From Pseudomonas sp. B21-040 (GTDB lineage: Bacteria > Pseudomonadota > Gammaproteobacteria > Pseudomonadales > Pseudomonadaceae), in assembly GCF_024748695.1 (NCBI RefSeq), contig NZ_CP087176.1, forward strand, positions 3,651,501 to 3,715,500: a stretch of DNA of 64,000 nt. The letters run 5' to 3'. The translations under genes were made by a program, and so were the position numbers. The stretch's first letter is position 1. Each line of letters starts with the position of its first letter. The notes beneath the pieces were generated by a model that worked only from the letters and a program-made list of their open reading frames with translations, did no database searches and was not told where the DNA came from. Below, in pieces: positions 10,975 to 19,701 of this stretch.

Positions 10975-11062
10975 GATCGTTCCCACGCTCTGCGTGGGAA
11001 TGCCTCAACGGACGCTCCGCGTCCAGCTCCAAATGGGACGCAGAGCGTCCCGGGCTCTCATG
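10975..11062. repeat. Dispersed palindrome, type B (truncated)
   Basis: It has the left outer arm GTTCCCACGCTCTGCGTGGG and both inner arms, but the right outer arm present in the copies at 8471 and 14616 is missing. It lies just after the proline-rich small gene. Confidence 0.75.
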
Positions 11063-11199
11063 CCACCAGGCGTTCATGCTGGGGTCCTTGTGCGTGTTGT
11101 TAGCGGGTGGACCGCGCTGACCACTAATCGGTTGCAGCGAACGATGGTCGTCAAATGCGCCCTAACGTTCATGTACTAGCAGAAAAAAGGACCCGCCCC

Positions 11200-11433
11200 A
11201 TGACCGTGCGCATCGAAAACCAGACCTGCTTTTTTATCCTGGAGAACGGCGAGGAAATTCGCCTGTGCCCCGACGTCACCATCATCACCGACTCGGAAAA
11301 AGCCATGTCCGCTGTCGACCTGAACGGACAGCGCGTCTACATCACCGAAGCAGAAGCCGACGCATTGACCGTAGCAGGCGCGGTGGATGGTCGCCGGCAT
11401 TTGAAGGTCACCGACAGTGATTCGGTGATTTGA
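11200..11433 (+). CDS. Small DUF3203-like protein
   Basis: 77 residues starting MTVRIENQTCFFILENGEE. The ATG is preceded by AAAAAAGGA about 9 bases away; an in-frame ATG 45 bases upstream is less likely. It is a small acidic protein without membrane segments. Its N-terminus and length agree with my recollection of DUF3203, a Pseudomonas family of unknown function, and its place beside the glgE operon recalls the stress-related gene cluster of P. aeruginosa. No function can be given. Confidence 0.65.
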   Translation: MTVRIENQTCFFILENGEEIRLCPDVTIITDSEKAMSAVDLNGQRVYITEAEADALTVAGAVDGRRHLKVTDSDSVI

Positions 11434-11530
11434 CTGACGCTGATCAACACTGTCCGCGCACGTCTGATTCACGCACGCACGTCCTGCTGTGGCAGGTGCT
11501 TCAAGTTGTCGCAGGTAGCGGGTCAGCGCT

Positions 11531-11571
11531 CATCTGATCCGCTTTTTATTGCAATACCTGAGTCTGTTATG
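11531..11571 (+). promoter_or_regulatory. Shared 41-bp element upstream of ccoG
   Basis: TCTGATCCG at 11533-11541 and CTGAGTCTGT at 11558-11567, separated by 16 bases. The same two blocks with the same spacing occur before ccoN (51863-51903) and, inverted, before nirA (51795-51835). The element ends 57 bases before the ccoG ATG. Both blocks begin CTGA, giving a direct repeat 24 bases apart, the layout often bound by MocR-type regulators. Binding by the regulator at 13188-14597 is inferred. Confidence 0.7.
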
Positions 11572-11628
11572 CAAACAGATCGACGCTCATAGTGCGCTGG
11601 CCTGATGGAGGCTGATGAGCGACAGACC

Positions 11629-13056
11629 ATGAGCGATAGAATCCCCGTCCGATTAGTTGAAAGCGCCCCTGTACAGACTTTTGAGCCTTCGCGTCCAAAG
11701 CTGAAGGCCAAGTCCAGCGACAACTTGATCCATACCCGCAGTTTTACCGGCCTGTTCCGCACCTTGCGCCTGAGCGGTGCGGGTTTTCTGTTTTTACTGT
11801 TTTTCGGCACGGTGTGGCTGAACTGGGGCGACCGCCAGGCGGTGCTCTGGGACCTTTCCGAAAGCAAATTCCACATCTTTGGCGCGACCTTCTGGCCGCA
11901 GGATTTCATCCTGCTCTCGGCGCTGCTGATCATCGCCGCATTCGGCTTGTTTGCGATCACCGTGTTCGCCGGCCGGGTCTGGTGCGGGTACACCTGCCCG
12001 CAGAGTTCCTGGACCTGGATCTTCATGTGGTGCGAGAAGATCACGGAAGGCGAGCGCAACCAGCGAATCAAGCTGCAAGCCGCGCCATGGGGCTTGAACA
12101 AACTCTTGCGCCGCTCAGCCAAGCACACGCTGTGGCTGGCGATCAGCCTGCTCACCGGCCTGACATTTGTCGGCTACTTCACACCGATCCGGCCGCTGGC
12201 CGAAGAACTGCTGACCTGGCATATGGGCGGTGTCAGCCTGTTCTGGGTGCTGTTCTTTACCGGTGCCACTTACATCAACGCCGGTTGGTTGCGTGAAGCC
12301 GTGTGCATGCACATGTGCCCGTATGCGCGGTTCCAGAGTGTGATGTTCGACAAGGACACCCTGACCATTTCTTATGATGCTGCCCGAGGCGAAAATCGTG
12401 GCCCGCGCAAACGTGAGGTGAAACCGGCCGAAGTCGGCCTGGGTGACTGCATCGACTGTCAGTTGTGCGTGCAGGTCTGCCCGACCGGCATCGACATTCG
12501 CGATGGCTTGCAGATGGAATGCATTGGTTGCGCGGCCTGCATCGACGCCTGTGATTCGATCATGGACAAAATGGGCTACGCCCGCGGGCTGATCAGCTAT
12601 ACCTCGGAGCATGAATTGCAGGGTGGCAAGACGCACCTGCTACGGCCACGGCTGATCGGTTACACGGCGGTGCTGCTGGTGATGATCGGCGCCCTCGCCC
12701 TCGCGCTGGTGGAGCGGCCAATGGTGTCGCTGGACGTGAGCAAGGACCGTGGACTGTTCCGCGAGAACAGCCAGGGCCAGATCGAAAACATCTACAGCCT
12801 GAAGGTCATCAACAAAACACAGCAGCGTCAGGACTATCGTTTGACCTTGGTTGAGGGTGACGGCTTTCAGTTGCAGGGCAAAACGCAGCTGAGCCTGGCG
12901 CCCGGCGAGATTGTCGATGTGCCGGTGTCGGTGGCAATGACCACGGAGCGGCCAGCCAGCAGCTCGCAGGCGATCACGTTCAGGGTTGTCGACAGTGATG
13001 AACCGGACATTTATAGCGAAGCGAAGAGCCGGTTTGTTGCGCCGATGAACCGCTGA
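11629..13056 (+). CDS. ccoG: CcoG-type cbb3 oxidase assembly protein (second type, PA4131-like)
   Basis: 475 residues; a membrane-bound polyferredoxin of the CcoG/FixG/RdxA family, which reduces copper for cbb3 oxidase assembly. It has several membrane segments (about 45-65, 90-115, 165-185, 200-225, 340-360), the membrane CGYTCPQSSW motif, the ferredoxin region GDCIDCQLCVQVCPTGIDI and MECIGCAACIDACDS, and a C-terminal Ig-like FixG domain. The start is uncertain: MSDRIPVRL fits the family, but GGAGG lies 17 bases upstream, and another in-frame ATG is at 11605. No ccoNOQP operon is adjacent; the following gene is a MocR-type regulator, as at PA4131-PA4132 of P. aeruginosa. Confidence 0.9.
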   Translation: MSDRIPVRLVESAPVQTFEPSRPKLKAKSSDNLIHTRSFTGLFRTLRLSGAGFLFLLFFGTVWLNWGDRQAVLWDLSESKFHIFGATFWPQDFILLSALLIIAAFGLFAITVFAGRVWCGYTCPQSSWTWIFMWCEKITEGERNQRIKLQAAPWGLNKLLRRSAKHTLWLAISLLTGLTFVGYFTPIRPLAEELLTWHMGGVSLFWVLFFTGATYINAGWLREAVCMHMCPYARFQSVMFDKDTLTISYDAARGENRGPRKREVKPAEVGLGDCIDCQLCVQVCPTGIDIRDGLQMECIGCAACIDACDSIMDKMGYARGLISYTSEHELQGGKTHLLRPRLIGYTAVLLVMIGALALALVERPMVSLDVSKDRGLFRENSQGQIENIYSLKVINKTQQRQDYRLTLVEGDGFQLQGKTQLSLAPGEIVDVPVSVAMTTERPASSSQAITFRVVDSDEPDIYSEAKSRFVAPMNR

Positions 13057-13080
13057 TCCCTTAGACTGCGGTGCTGCCAT

Positions 13081-13142
13081 TCGCGGGCAAGCCCGCTCCC
13101 ACAAGGACATCGCAATACCTGTGGGAGCGAGCCTGCTCGCGA
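13081..13142. repeat. Dispersed palindrome, type D
   Basis: TCGCGGGCAAGCCCGCTCCC and the near-inverse GTGGGAGCGAGCCTGCTCGC separated by about 18 bases. It lies between ccoG and the regulator gene. Another copy is at 60984-61046. Confidence 0.85.
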
Positions 13143-13187
13143 AGAAGTCACCTCGGTTTTTCTGAATATCACCCATCCAGGCACCCG

Positions 13188-14597
13188 ATGAAACGCTACG
13201 AAAAATTCGCCGACGACATCGCCGAACTGATCCGCTCCGGCGTCCTCGGTCCCGGCCAGCGCGTGCCTTCCGTGCGCTACGCCAGTCAAACCTACGGCGT
13301 CAGTCCGTCCACGGTGTTCCAGGCCTATTACCTGCTCGAACGCCGAGGCCTGATCCGCGCCCGGCCGCGCTCCGGCTACTTCGTCAACGCCCACGCCCCG
13401 AGCCCGTTTTCGGAGCCGGTGATCAGCAGCCAAGTCAACGAGTCCACCGAAGTCGACGTCAGTGAACTGGTGTTCTCGGTGCTCGACTCGATCAAGGACC
13501 CTAATACCGTCGCGTTCGGCTCCGCCTTTCCCAGCCCCTCCCTGTTCCCGCTGCAACGCCTGTCGCGCTCGCTGGCCAGCGCTGCCCGGGAAATGGACCC
13601 GCGCATGGTCGTCACTGACATGTCGCCCGGCAACCCGCAATTGCGTCGACAAATCGCCCTGCGCTACATGGTCGGCGGGCTGATGCTGCCGATGGAAGAG
13701 TTGCTGATCACCAACGGCGCGCTGGAAGCCTTGAACCTGTGCCTGCAAGCGGTCACGGAACCCGGCGACCTGGTGGCTATTGAAGCGCCGGCGTTCTACG
13801 CGTGCCTGCAAATTCTGGAACGCCTGAAACTCAAGGCGGTGGAGATTCCGGTGCACCCTCGGGACGGCATCGACCTGGGTGTACTGGCCCAGACGCTGGA
13901 ACGTCATCCGATCAAAGTCTGCTGGTGCATGACCAGCTTCCAGAACCCCATGGGCGCGACCATGCCCGAGGCGAAAAAGCAGGAATTGGTCGAGTTGCTG
14001 CGCCGTCATCAAGTACCGCTGATTGAAGATGATGTCTACGCCGAGCTGTATTACGGTCAGCAGGCGCCGAAACCGGCCAAGGCGTTTGATACGCAAGGGT
14101 TGGTGATGCATTGCGGCTCGTTCGCCAAAAGCCTGGCCCCCGGATACCGCATCGGTTGGGTCGCCGCCGGGCGTTACGCGCAAAAAATTGAACGCTTGAA
14201 ACTCATGACCTCACTGTGCGCCTCGATGCCGGCGCAGGCAGCCATCGCCGATTACCTGCAACACGGTGGTTACGACCGGCATTTGCGTAAGTTGCGTTAC
14301 GCCCTCGAAGAACAGCAAAGCGCCATGCTCGCCGCCATCGCCCGCTATTTTCCGGCACAGACCCGCGTCAGCCAACCGGCCGGCGGCTATTTCCTGTGGC
14401 TGGAATTACCGGCGCAGATGGATTCGCTGAAGTTGTTCCAGATGGCTTTGGCGCAGGGCATCAGCATCGCGCCGGGGCCGATTTTTTCGCCGACGCAGCG
14501 GTTTCGCAACTGTATCCGCTTGAATTACGGCAGCCCCTGGAATGAGGCGGCGGAGAAAGCCATGGAGACGTTGGGGCGGATTGTGCGGTCGTTCTGA
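13188..14597 (+). CDS. mpaR: MocR-type (GntR-aminotransferase) regulator, MpaR-like
   Basis: 469 residues. Residues 1-75 form a GntR winged helix (PSVRYASQTYGVSPSTVFQ, RPRSGYFV). The rest is a fold-type I aminotransferase domain with the PLP lysine in GSFAKSLAPGYRIGW. Such regulators bind PLP and a ligand rather than act as enzymes. It follows ccoG, matching P. aeruginosa PA4132 (MpaR), known to drive the orphan oxidase subunit CcoN4 during cyanide production. The match rests on family and context, not on an alignment. The predicted targets are the three sites at 11531-11571, 51795-51835 and 51863-51903. The start ATGAAACGC is chosen by fit to the HTH domain. Confidence 0.85.
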   Translation: MKRYEKFADDIAELIRSGVLGPGQRVPSVRYASQTYGVSPSTVFQAYYLLERRGLIRARPRSGYFVNAHAPSPFSEPVISSQVNESTEVDVSELVFSVLDSIKDPNTVAFGSAFPSPSLFPLQRLSRSLASAAREMDPRMVVTDMSPGNPQLRRQIALRYMVGGLMLPMEELLITNGALEALNLCLQAVTEPGDLVAIEAPAFYACLQILERLKLKAVEIPVHPRDGIDLGVLAQTLERHPIKVCWCMTSFQNPMGATMPEAKKQELVELLRRHQVPLIEDDVYAELYYGQQAPKPAKAFDTQGLVMHCGSFAKSLAPGYRIGWVAAGRYAQKIERLKLMTSLCASMPAQAAIADYLQHGGYDRHLRKLRYALEEQQSAMLAAIARYFPAQTRVSQPAGGYFLWLELPAQMDSLKLFQMALAQGISIAPGPIFSPTQRFRNCIRLNYGSPWNEAAEKAMETLGRIVRSF

Positions 14598-14615
14598 ACG
14601 ATTGATGGTGCCGCT

Positions 14616-14721
14616 CGTTCCCACGCTCTGCGTGGGAATGCCGCTACGGACGCTCCGCGTTCGGCACTGGAAAGTGACGCAGAGCGTCACAGGATGCATT
14701 CCCACGCAGAGCGTGGGAACG
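14616..14721. repeat. Dispersed palindrome, type B (complete)
   Basis: Outer arms CGTTCCCACGCTCTGCGTGG and inverse, with inner arms GGACGCTCCGCGT and GACGCAGAGCGTC. It lies between the convergent 3' ends of the MocR-type regulator and the SDR gene, where it may serve as a two-way terminator. Confidence 0.85.
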
Positions 14722-14742
14722 ATCAATCCCAATGGCTAAGGC

Positions 14743-15489
14743 TTACCGCCCACCGCCGAGATCAACAAACGTCCCGGTCGCATAAGAAGCCTTGTCCGAC
14801 AACAACCAGACAATCGCCTCCGCTACTTCATCCGGGCGTCCGCCGCGCGCCATCGGAATCGCCGATTCAAGCTTGCTGACCCGGTCCGGGTCACCGCTCA
14901 GGGCATGGAAGTCGGTGAAGATGAAGCCCGGCCGCACGGCATTGACGCGAATGCCCTCGCCCGCGACCTCCTTGGACAAGCCGATGGTGAAGCTGTCCAG
15001 CGCACCTTTGGACGCGGCGTAATCCACGTACTCGTTGGGCGAGCCCAAACGCGAGGCCACCGAAGACACGTTAACGATGCTGCCACCCTGTCCGCCGTGT
15101 TTGGGTGACATGCGCAGGACCGCGTGCTTGGCGCAAAGTATCGGTGCCAGGACGTTGGTCTTGAGGATTTTGAGAATGCGGAATTCGGACATTTCGTCGA
15201 CCCGGGATTTGTGCCCGACGGTGCCGGCGTTGTTCACCAGCGCCGTGATCCGACCCAGTTCAGTGTCCACCCGGTGGAACAGAGCGATCACTTCATCTTC
15301 AATGCTGACATCTGCGCGCACCGCAATGGCTTGAGCGCCCAGTGCTCGAACTTGCTCCAGCACGCTTTGCGCGGCGGCCTCGTCAGATTGGTAGTTGATA
15401 CAAACCCGATATCCCTGCCTGGCGGCCAACAGAGCAGTAGCGGCACCGATACCGCGACCGCCACCGGTGATGACGATGACTTTGTCCAT
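14743..15489 (-). CDS. SDR family oxidoreductase
   Basis: 248-residue cytoplasmic NAD(P)-dependent short-chain dehydrogenase. The Rossmann glycine motif TGGGRGIG is at about residues 8-15, NNAG follows the fourth strand, the catalytic Ser is in VNVSSVASRL and the Tyr-Lys pair in YVDYAASKGAL. The C-terminus is the typical YATGTFVDLGGGR. The start MDKVIVITGG is preceded by GGGGGAA. The sequence resembles glucose-1-dehydrogenase/FabG-like members, but the substrate cannot be told. It appears to be a single-gene unit. Confidence 0.88.
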   Translation of the reverse strand: MDKVIVITGGGRGIGAATALLAARQGYRVCINYQSDEAAAQSVLEQVRALGAQAIAVRADVSIEDEVIALFHRVDTELGRITALVNNAGTVGHKSRVDEMSEFRILKILKTNVLAPILCAKHAVLRMSPKHGGQGGSIVNVSSVASRLGSPNEYVDYAASKGALDSFTIGLSKEVAGEGIRVNAVRPGFIFTDFHALSGDPDRVSKLESAIPMARGGRPDEVAEAIVWLLSDKASYATGTFVDLGGGR

Positions 15490-15604
15490 GTAGGCGTTCC
15501 CCCATTCCAGCGTAAGCAATCGGAATCAAGGATAACCGTCATTGCCGGCTTTTGCATGGTCACACATCAACAGACATTACCAACACCCCGCCACACTACC
15601 GTCC

Positions 15605-15750
15605 GTAGCCGCTGCCGAGCCTGCGAGGCTGCGTCCGGCTGCGAAGCAGTCGTAAGACCTTCACAGCGGCCTGTTTGAAACACCACGCCGCTAGATTTCA
15701 CGACAGCTGCGCTGCCGGACGCAGCCTCGCAGGCTCGGCAGCTGCTACAG
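15605..15750. repeat. Dispersed palindrome, type A, copy 1
   Basis: About 146 bp imperfect palindrome: GTAGCCGCTGCCGAGCCTGC at the left and GCAGGCTCGGCAGCTGCTAC at the right, with inner arms around GAAGCAGTCGTAA. It sits between the SDR promoter region and the 3' end of the MucR-like gene. Confidence 0.9.
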
Positions 15751-15762
15751 ACGGTGGGATCT

Positions 15763-17844
15763 TCAGGCCGTCGACAGTTTCTCTGCGCGCCGGATGTCCA
15801 CCATGAAGCGGTCGGCCGGCTGCGGGTGCCCCAGCAGATAGCCTTGCAACGAATCACACCCCAGTTTGGTCAGGAAGTCTTGCTGCACGCCGGTTTCGAC
15901 ACCTTCGGCGACGATCCGCAAGCCCAGGGCCTGACCGAGTGCAACAATCGCCGAGACAATCGCCGCGTCGTCGCTGTCGTGTTCCAAGTCGCGGACAAAC
16001 CCACGGTCAATCTTCAACTCATTAGCGGGCAGGCGCTTGAGGTACATCAAGCTCGAATAACCCGTCCCGAAATCATCGATGGACAGATCGACGCCCATGG
16101 TCGAGAGCTCCTGCAACACCGTCATGCTGGCGTCCGCATCGCTCATGGCGGTGGTTTCGGTAATTTCCAGGGTCAGGCTATTGGCCGGCAGCCGGTGTGT
16201 GCTCAGGGCCTTGGCCACACTTTGAACCAGGCCTGCATGGCAGAACTGCAACGCCGAGAGGTTCACCGCGATCCGCCAGTCGGTGTAACCCTGCACATAC
16301 CATTTGCGCATCTGACGGCAGGCTTCGTTGAGCACCCACTCGCCAAGCGGAATGATCAGCCCGGTCTTTTCCGCCAGATCAATAAAAGTGTCCGGCAGCA
16401 TCATGCCCCGTGTCGGGTGTTCCCACCGCAGCAGCGCTTCGGCGCCCACCGGCCGGCCGTTGCTGGCGTCGAACTTGGGCTGGTAATAGAGGCTGAACTG
16501 TTCCTGATCGAGCGCATTGCGCAGGTCTTGCAACAATTGAAGCTGTTTGCGCGCGTTGCTGTTCATCGACGCGTCGAAGAAGCTGTAGCCGTTTTTACCG
16601 GCGCCCTTGGCGTGGTACATCGCCGCGTCGGCGTTCATCAGCAAATCCTGGGCGTTCTGGCCGTTACCCGGGTATAGCGCGATGCCTACGCTGGCGGAAA
16701 TCTGCAAGTCATGTTCAGCCACCCGGAACGAGCGCGCGATCAACCCCACCTGACGCGCCGCCAGGCCGAGCGCGTCATCCGGCTCGGCGAGCCGCACCAG
16801 CAGCACAAATTCATCGCCGCCGATGCGCGCCAACGTATCCTGGCTACGCAAATCTTCACGCAGGCGCAACCCGACTTCGCGCAACAACTGATCGCCCATG
16901 TGGTGGCCAAAGGCATCGTTGACCGGTTTGAAACCGTCCAGGTCGATGAACATCAGCGCAAAACAGCCACCCTGCTCCTTGACCTTGGACATGGCCTGTT
17001 CGATGCGATCAGCCAGCAAGACGCGATTGGGCAAACCGGTCAGGGGGTCGTGCAAGGCCAGTTGGGTCAGTTCGCGGTTAGCCTCGGTCAGTGAGCGCGC
17101 CAGGTCAGCGGTGCGTGCTTCCAGTCGCGCATCGAGCACTGACGTCAGCAAAGCGATGCTCAACACCGCCAGCGTGGTGATCAGCACCAGATTGTCCAGG
17201 CCCTTGCCATTCAAGCCGCTGGCAGCAGCGCCACAGAAACTGCCCTCAGGAAAGCGCGCTGCCGCCATGCCGGTGTAGTGCATGCCGACGATGGCGATGC
17301 CCATGACCACCGCCGCGCCGCCACGGAACAGACCCACATACGGCGTGTGCTGTCGCAGCCGGAAGGCGATCCAGAGAGCCACGCCCGAGGCACCAACGGC
17401 GATCAGCAGCGAGGTGCCAAACAGCGTCGGGTCGTAATCGATGCCCGGTTGCATGCGCATGGCGGCCATGCCGGTGTAGTGCATCGCACTGATCCCGGCA
17501 CCCATCACCAACGCGCCGAACGCCAGTTGCCAGGCCGGCAACCGTGGCTGGCTGACCAGCCACAGGGCAAATCCGCAAGAAAGGATCGCGGTCAGCAGCG
17601 ACAGCAATGTGATGGTGAAGTCGTAGCCCAAGTCGATCGGCAAATTGAACGCGAGCATGCCGATGAAGTGCATCGACCACACCCCGATGCCCATGGCGAA
17701 GGCTCCGCCCGCCGTCCACAAATGCACCGCCCGGCCTCTGGCCGTGGCGATACGCCCGGTCAGGTCGAGCGCGGTATAGGACGCGAGAATCGCTACACAG
17801 AGCGAAATGATAACCAGCGTGGGGGAATAGCTACCGATCAGCAT
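15763..17844 (-). CDS. mucR: MHYT-GGDEF-EAL c-di-GMP enzyme, MucR-like
   Basis: 693 residues, inner-membrane protein. The N-terminal sensor has seven or so membrane segments with three MHYT-type motifs (MHFIGM at 58, MHYTGM at 121 and 188). The GGDEF domain has an intact GGDEF (342-346) and an RSQD (333-336) at the inhibitory-site position. The EAL domain has EALLR (469-473) and DDFGTGYSS. Both catalytic signatures are complete, so cyclase and phosphodiesterase activity are both possible. The architecture and length agree with P. aeruginosa MucR (PA1727), which supports alginate production; NbdA has a degenerate AGDEF and is a poorer match. It is transcribed alone, with type A palindromes on both sides. 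Confidence 0.9.
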   Translation of the reverse strand: MLIGSYSPTLVIISLCVAILASYTALDLTGRIATARGRAVHLWTAGGAFAMGIGVWSMHFIGMLAFNLPIDLGYDFTITLLSLLTAILSCGFALWLVSQPRLPAWQLAFGALVMGAGISAMHYTGMAAMRMQPGIDYDPTLFGTSLLIAVGASGVALWIAFRLRQHTPYVGLFRGGAAVVMGIAIVGMHYTGMAAARFPEGSFCGAAASGLNGKGLDNLVLITTLAVLSIALLTSVLDARLEARTADLARSLTEANRELTQLALHDPLTGLPNRVLLADRIEQAMSKVKEQGGCFALMFIDLDGFKPVNDAFGHHMGDQLLREVGLRLREDLRSQDTLARIGGDEFVLLVRLAEPDDALGLAARQVGLIARSFRVAEHDLQISASVGIALYPGNGQNAQDLLMNADAAMYHAKGAGKNGYSFFDASMNSNARKQLQLLQDLRNALDQEQFSLYYQPKFDASNGRPVGAEALLRWEHPTRGMMLPDTFIDLAEKTGLIIPLGEWVLNEACRQMRKWYVQGYTDWRIAVNLSALQFCHAGLVQSVAKALSTHRLPANSLTLEITETTAMSDADASMTVLQELSTMGVDLSIDDFGTGYSSLMYLKRLPANELKIDRGFVRDLEHDSDDAAIVSAIVALGQALGLRIVAEGVETGVQQDFLTKLGCDSLQGYLLGHPQPADRFMVDIRRAEKLSTA

Positions 17845-17985
17845 GAGACTTCTCGCGAGCGCCCGGCGTAGAGGGTTTTTACTCTGGGGGCAAATGCCGG
17901 CGATTGTACTGATTGCGTAAAAGAACGCACTTACAAAATAACCAAATAGCCATCAACCCGATGAAACGCTTGTTTGATGCCCGCA

Positions 17986-18213
17986 AGGCTGCGTTAGCTT
18001 GTAGCAGCTGCCGAGCAGCGCGAGGCTGCGTTCGGCTGCGAAGCAGTCGTAAATCCACCGCACGCGGTTTTCCTGAAACACCGCGTCGCCTGGTTTCACG
18101 ACTGCTTCGCAGCCGAACGCAGCCTCGCGCTGCTCGACAGCTGCTACAAGCTAACGCAGCCTCGCGCTGCTCGACAGCTGCTACGAGCAAACGCGGGCTC
18201 GGCAGCGACTACA
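17986..18213. repeat. Compound type A palindrome, copy 2 with extra arms
   Basis: The core palindrome runs 18001-18147. It is extended by AGGCTGCGTTAGCTT on the left, matched perfectly by the inverse on the right, so the arms reach 17986-18162. A second copy of the right arm (ACGCAGCCTCGCGCTGCTCG, about 18154-18184) and a degenerate third (about 18189-18213) follow in tandem. The 375-base gap 17845-18219 between the mucR start and the opmB end holds this element and, near the left end, presumably the mucR promoter. Confidence 0.85.
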
Positions 18214-18219
18214 GGGGGT

Positions 18220-19701
18220 CTACTGGTTTTCGCTGACCTGCAACGCCCCGTCCCAACCGCCACCCAGCGCGGCAATCAATTGCACGCTGGCAATCAACCG
18301 GCTCTGCAATAAATCCAGCACGTTGCGCTCGTTACTCAGTGCCGTGGCTTGAACCACCACCACATCCAGATAAGCAATCAAACCGGCCTTGTACTGATTC
18401 TGGGTCAGGCGCAACGAGATACGCGCTGCCTCCAGCGCTTCCTGGCGCACGCCGGCTTCCTGCTCCAGCACCTTGAGCTGCACCAGGTAGTTTTCCACTT
18501 CACGGAAGCCATCGAGCACGGTCTGGCGGTACTTGGCCACCGTCTCGTCGTAGGCGGCTTCGCTGCGATCGACTTCGGCCGAACGCTGGCCGCCATCAAA
18601 CAAGGTCATTGCCAACTGCGGTCCGACCGACCAGAAGCGATTGGGTACGCTGATCCAGTTGGAATAGGTGCTGCTGCTATACCCGCCGTTCATGCTCAAG
18701 GTGAAATCCGGGTAATAGGCTGCCTTGGCCACGCCGATGTTGGCGTTGGCCGCCATCACCGAACGCTCGGCGGAAGCGATGTCCGGGCGACGTTCCAGCA
18801 ATTGCGAAGGCAGGCCCACCGGCACTTCGGGCAAGGTCGGAAAGGTGGTGGTTTCCGCCAGACTAAACTCGGCCGGGGGCAGCCCGATCAATACAGCGAT
18901 GGCGTTCTCGAACTGGGCGCGCTGCCAGATCAGGTCAACCATGTCTGCCTGCGTGCTTTTGAGTTGAGTCTGCGCCTGCGCCACCGCGTCTCGCCCGGAC
19001 ACACCGGCGCGGTATTGGTTTTCGGTCATTGTCAGCGAACGCTGATAAGCCTCGACCGTCGCTTCAAGCAAGCGCTTCTGTTCATCGATCACGCGCAATT
19101 GCAGGTAGTTCTGCACCAGCTCCGACTGCTGACTCAGACGCATGGCAGCCAGGTCGGCATAGCTTGCCTGGGCGTTGGCGGTGTCGGCTTCAAGGCCTCG
19201 GCGTAATTTGCCCCACACGTCCGCTTCCCAACTGACACCGGCCTGGGCGGTGTAGGTGTCACGAATACCGCTGGAGGAGCTGGTCAGGCTCGAATTGCTG
19301 CTGCCGGTGCCCTGGCTGGAGCGGTTTTTACCGACGGTCAAATCAACCGTCGGAAAAAACGCCCCGCGGGCACTGCGCACCAAGGCTTGTGCCTGGCGGT
19401 ATTGTGCCTCGGACTGGGCCACGGTCTGGTTGGAGCTGTTGAGTTTTTCGATCAGGCCATTGAGCTGCTGATCGCCATACAACTCCCACCAGGCACCGCG
19501 TGCCAGGGAATCGCTGGGGCTGGCCTGACGCCACCCCGCCGCTTCCTTGTACTGCACCGGCGCGGCCGCTTGCGGGCGCTGATAATCCGGGCCCACGGCA
19601 CATGCGCTGAGCATTGCCGCGCACAGCGCCAGGCTCAGCAAACGCGAGCCTCGGGCAGCGGCCAGCGGGGCGGCCAGATGGATAAGCGAACGGTCAGTCA
19701 T
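18220..19701 (-). CDS. opmB: Outer-membrane efflux lipoprotein OpmB
   Basis: 493-residue TolC/OprM-family channel. The signal peptide ends in the lipobox LSAC (LCAAMLSACAVGPDYQRP), giving a lipid-anchored N-terminus. Two OEP repeats follow (about 70-270 and 280-475). The start MTDRSLIHL overlaps the muxC stop as ATGA; an in-frame ATG 42 bases upstream lies inside muxC and is less likely. It is the last gene of muxA-muxB-muxC-opmB. Confidence 0.93.
   Translation of the reverse strand: MTDRSLIHLAAPLAAARGSRLLSLALCAAMLSACAVGPDYQRPQAAAPVQYKEAAGWRQASPSDSLARGAWWELYGDQQLNGLIEKLNSSNQTVAQSEAQYRQAQALVRSARGAFFPTVDLTVGKNRSSQGTGSSNSSLTSSSSGIRDTYTAQAGVSWEADVWGKLRRGLEADTANAQASYADLAAMRLSQQSELVQNYLQLRVIDEQKRLLEATVEAYQRSLTMTENQYRAGVSGRDAVAQAQTQLKSTQADMVDLIWQRAQFENAIAVLIGLPPAEFSLAETTTFPTLPEVPVGLPSQLLERRPDIASAERSVMAANANIGVAKAAYYPDFTLSMNGGYSSSTYSNWISVPNRFWSVGPQLAMTLFDGGQRSAEVDRSEAAYDETVAKYRQTVLDGFREVENYLVQLKVLEQEAGVRQEALEAARISLRLTQNQYKAGLIAYLDVVVVQATALSNERNVLDLLQSRLIASVQLIAALGGGWDGALQVSENQ

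Noticed and set aside
11430..11447. Possible ANR/FNR site TTGAC-N8-ATCAA upstream of ccoG
   Set aside because: The consensus needs four bases between the half sites (TTGAT-N4-ATCAA); eight is not compatible.
17879..18236. Open frames on both strands across the compound palindrome
   Set aside because: They translate the repeat arms (for example CSSCRAARGC on both strands), so they are products of repeat symmetry and not genes.
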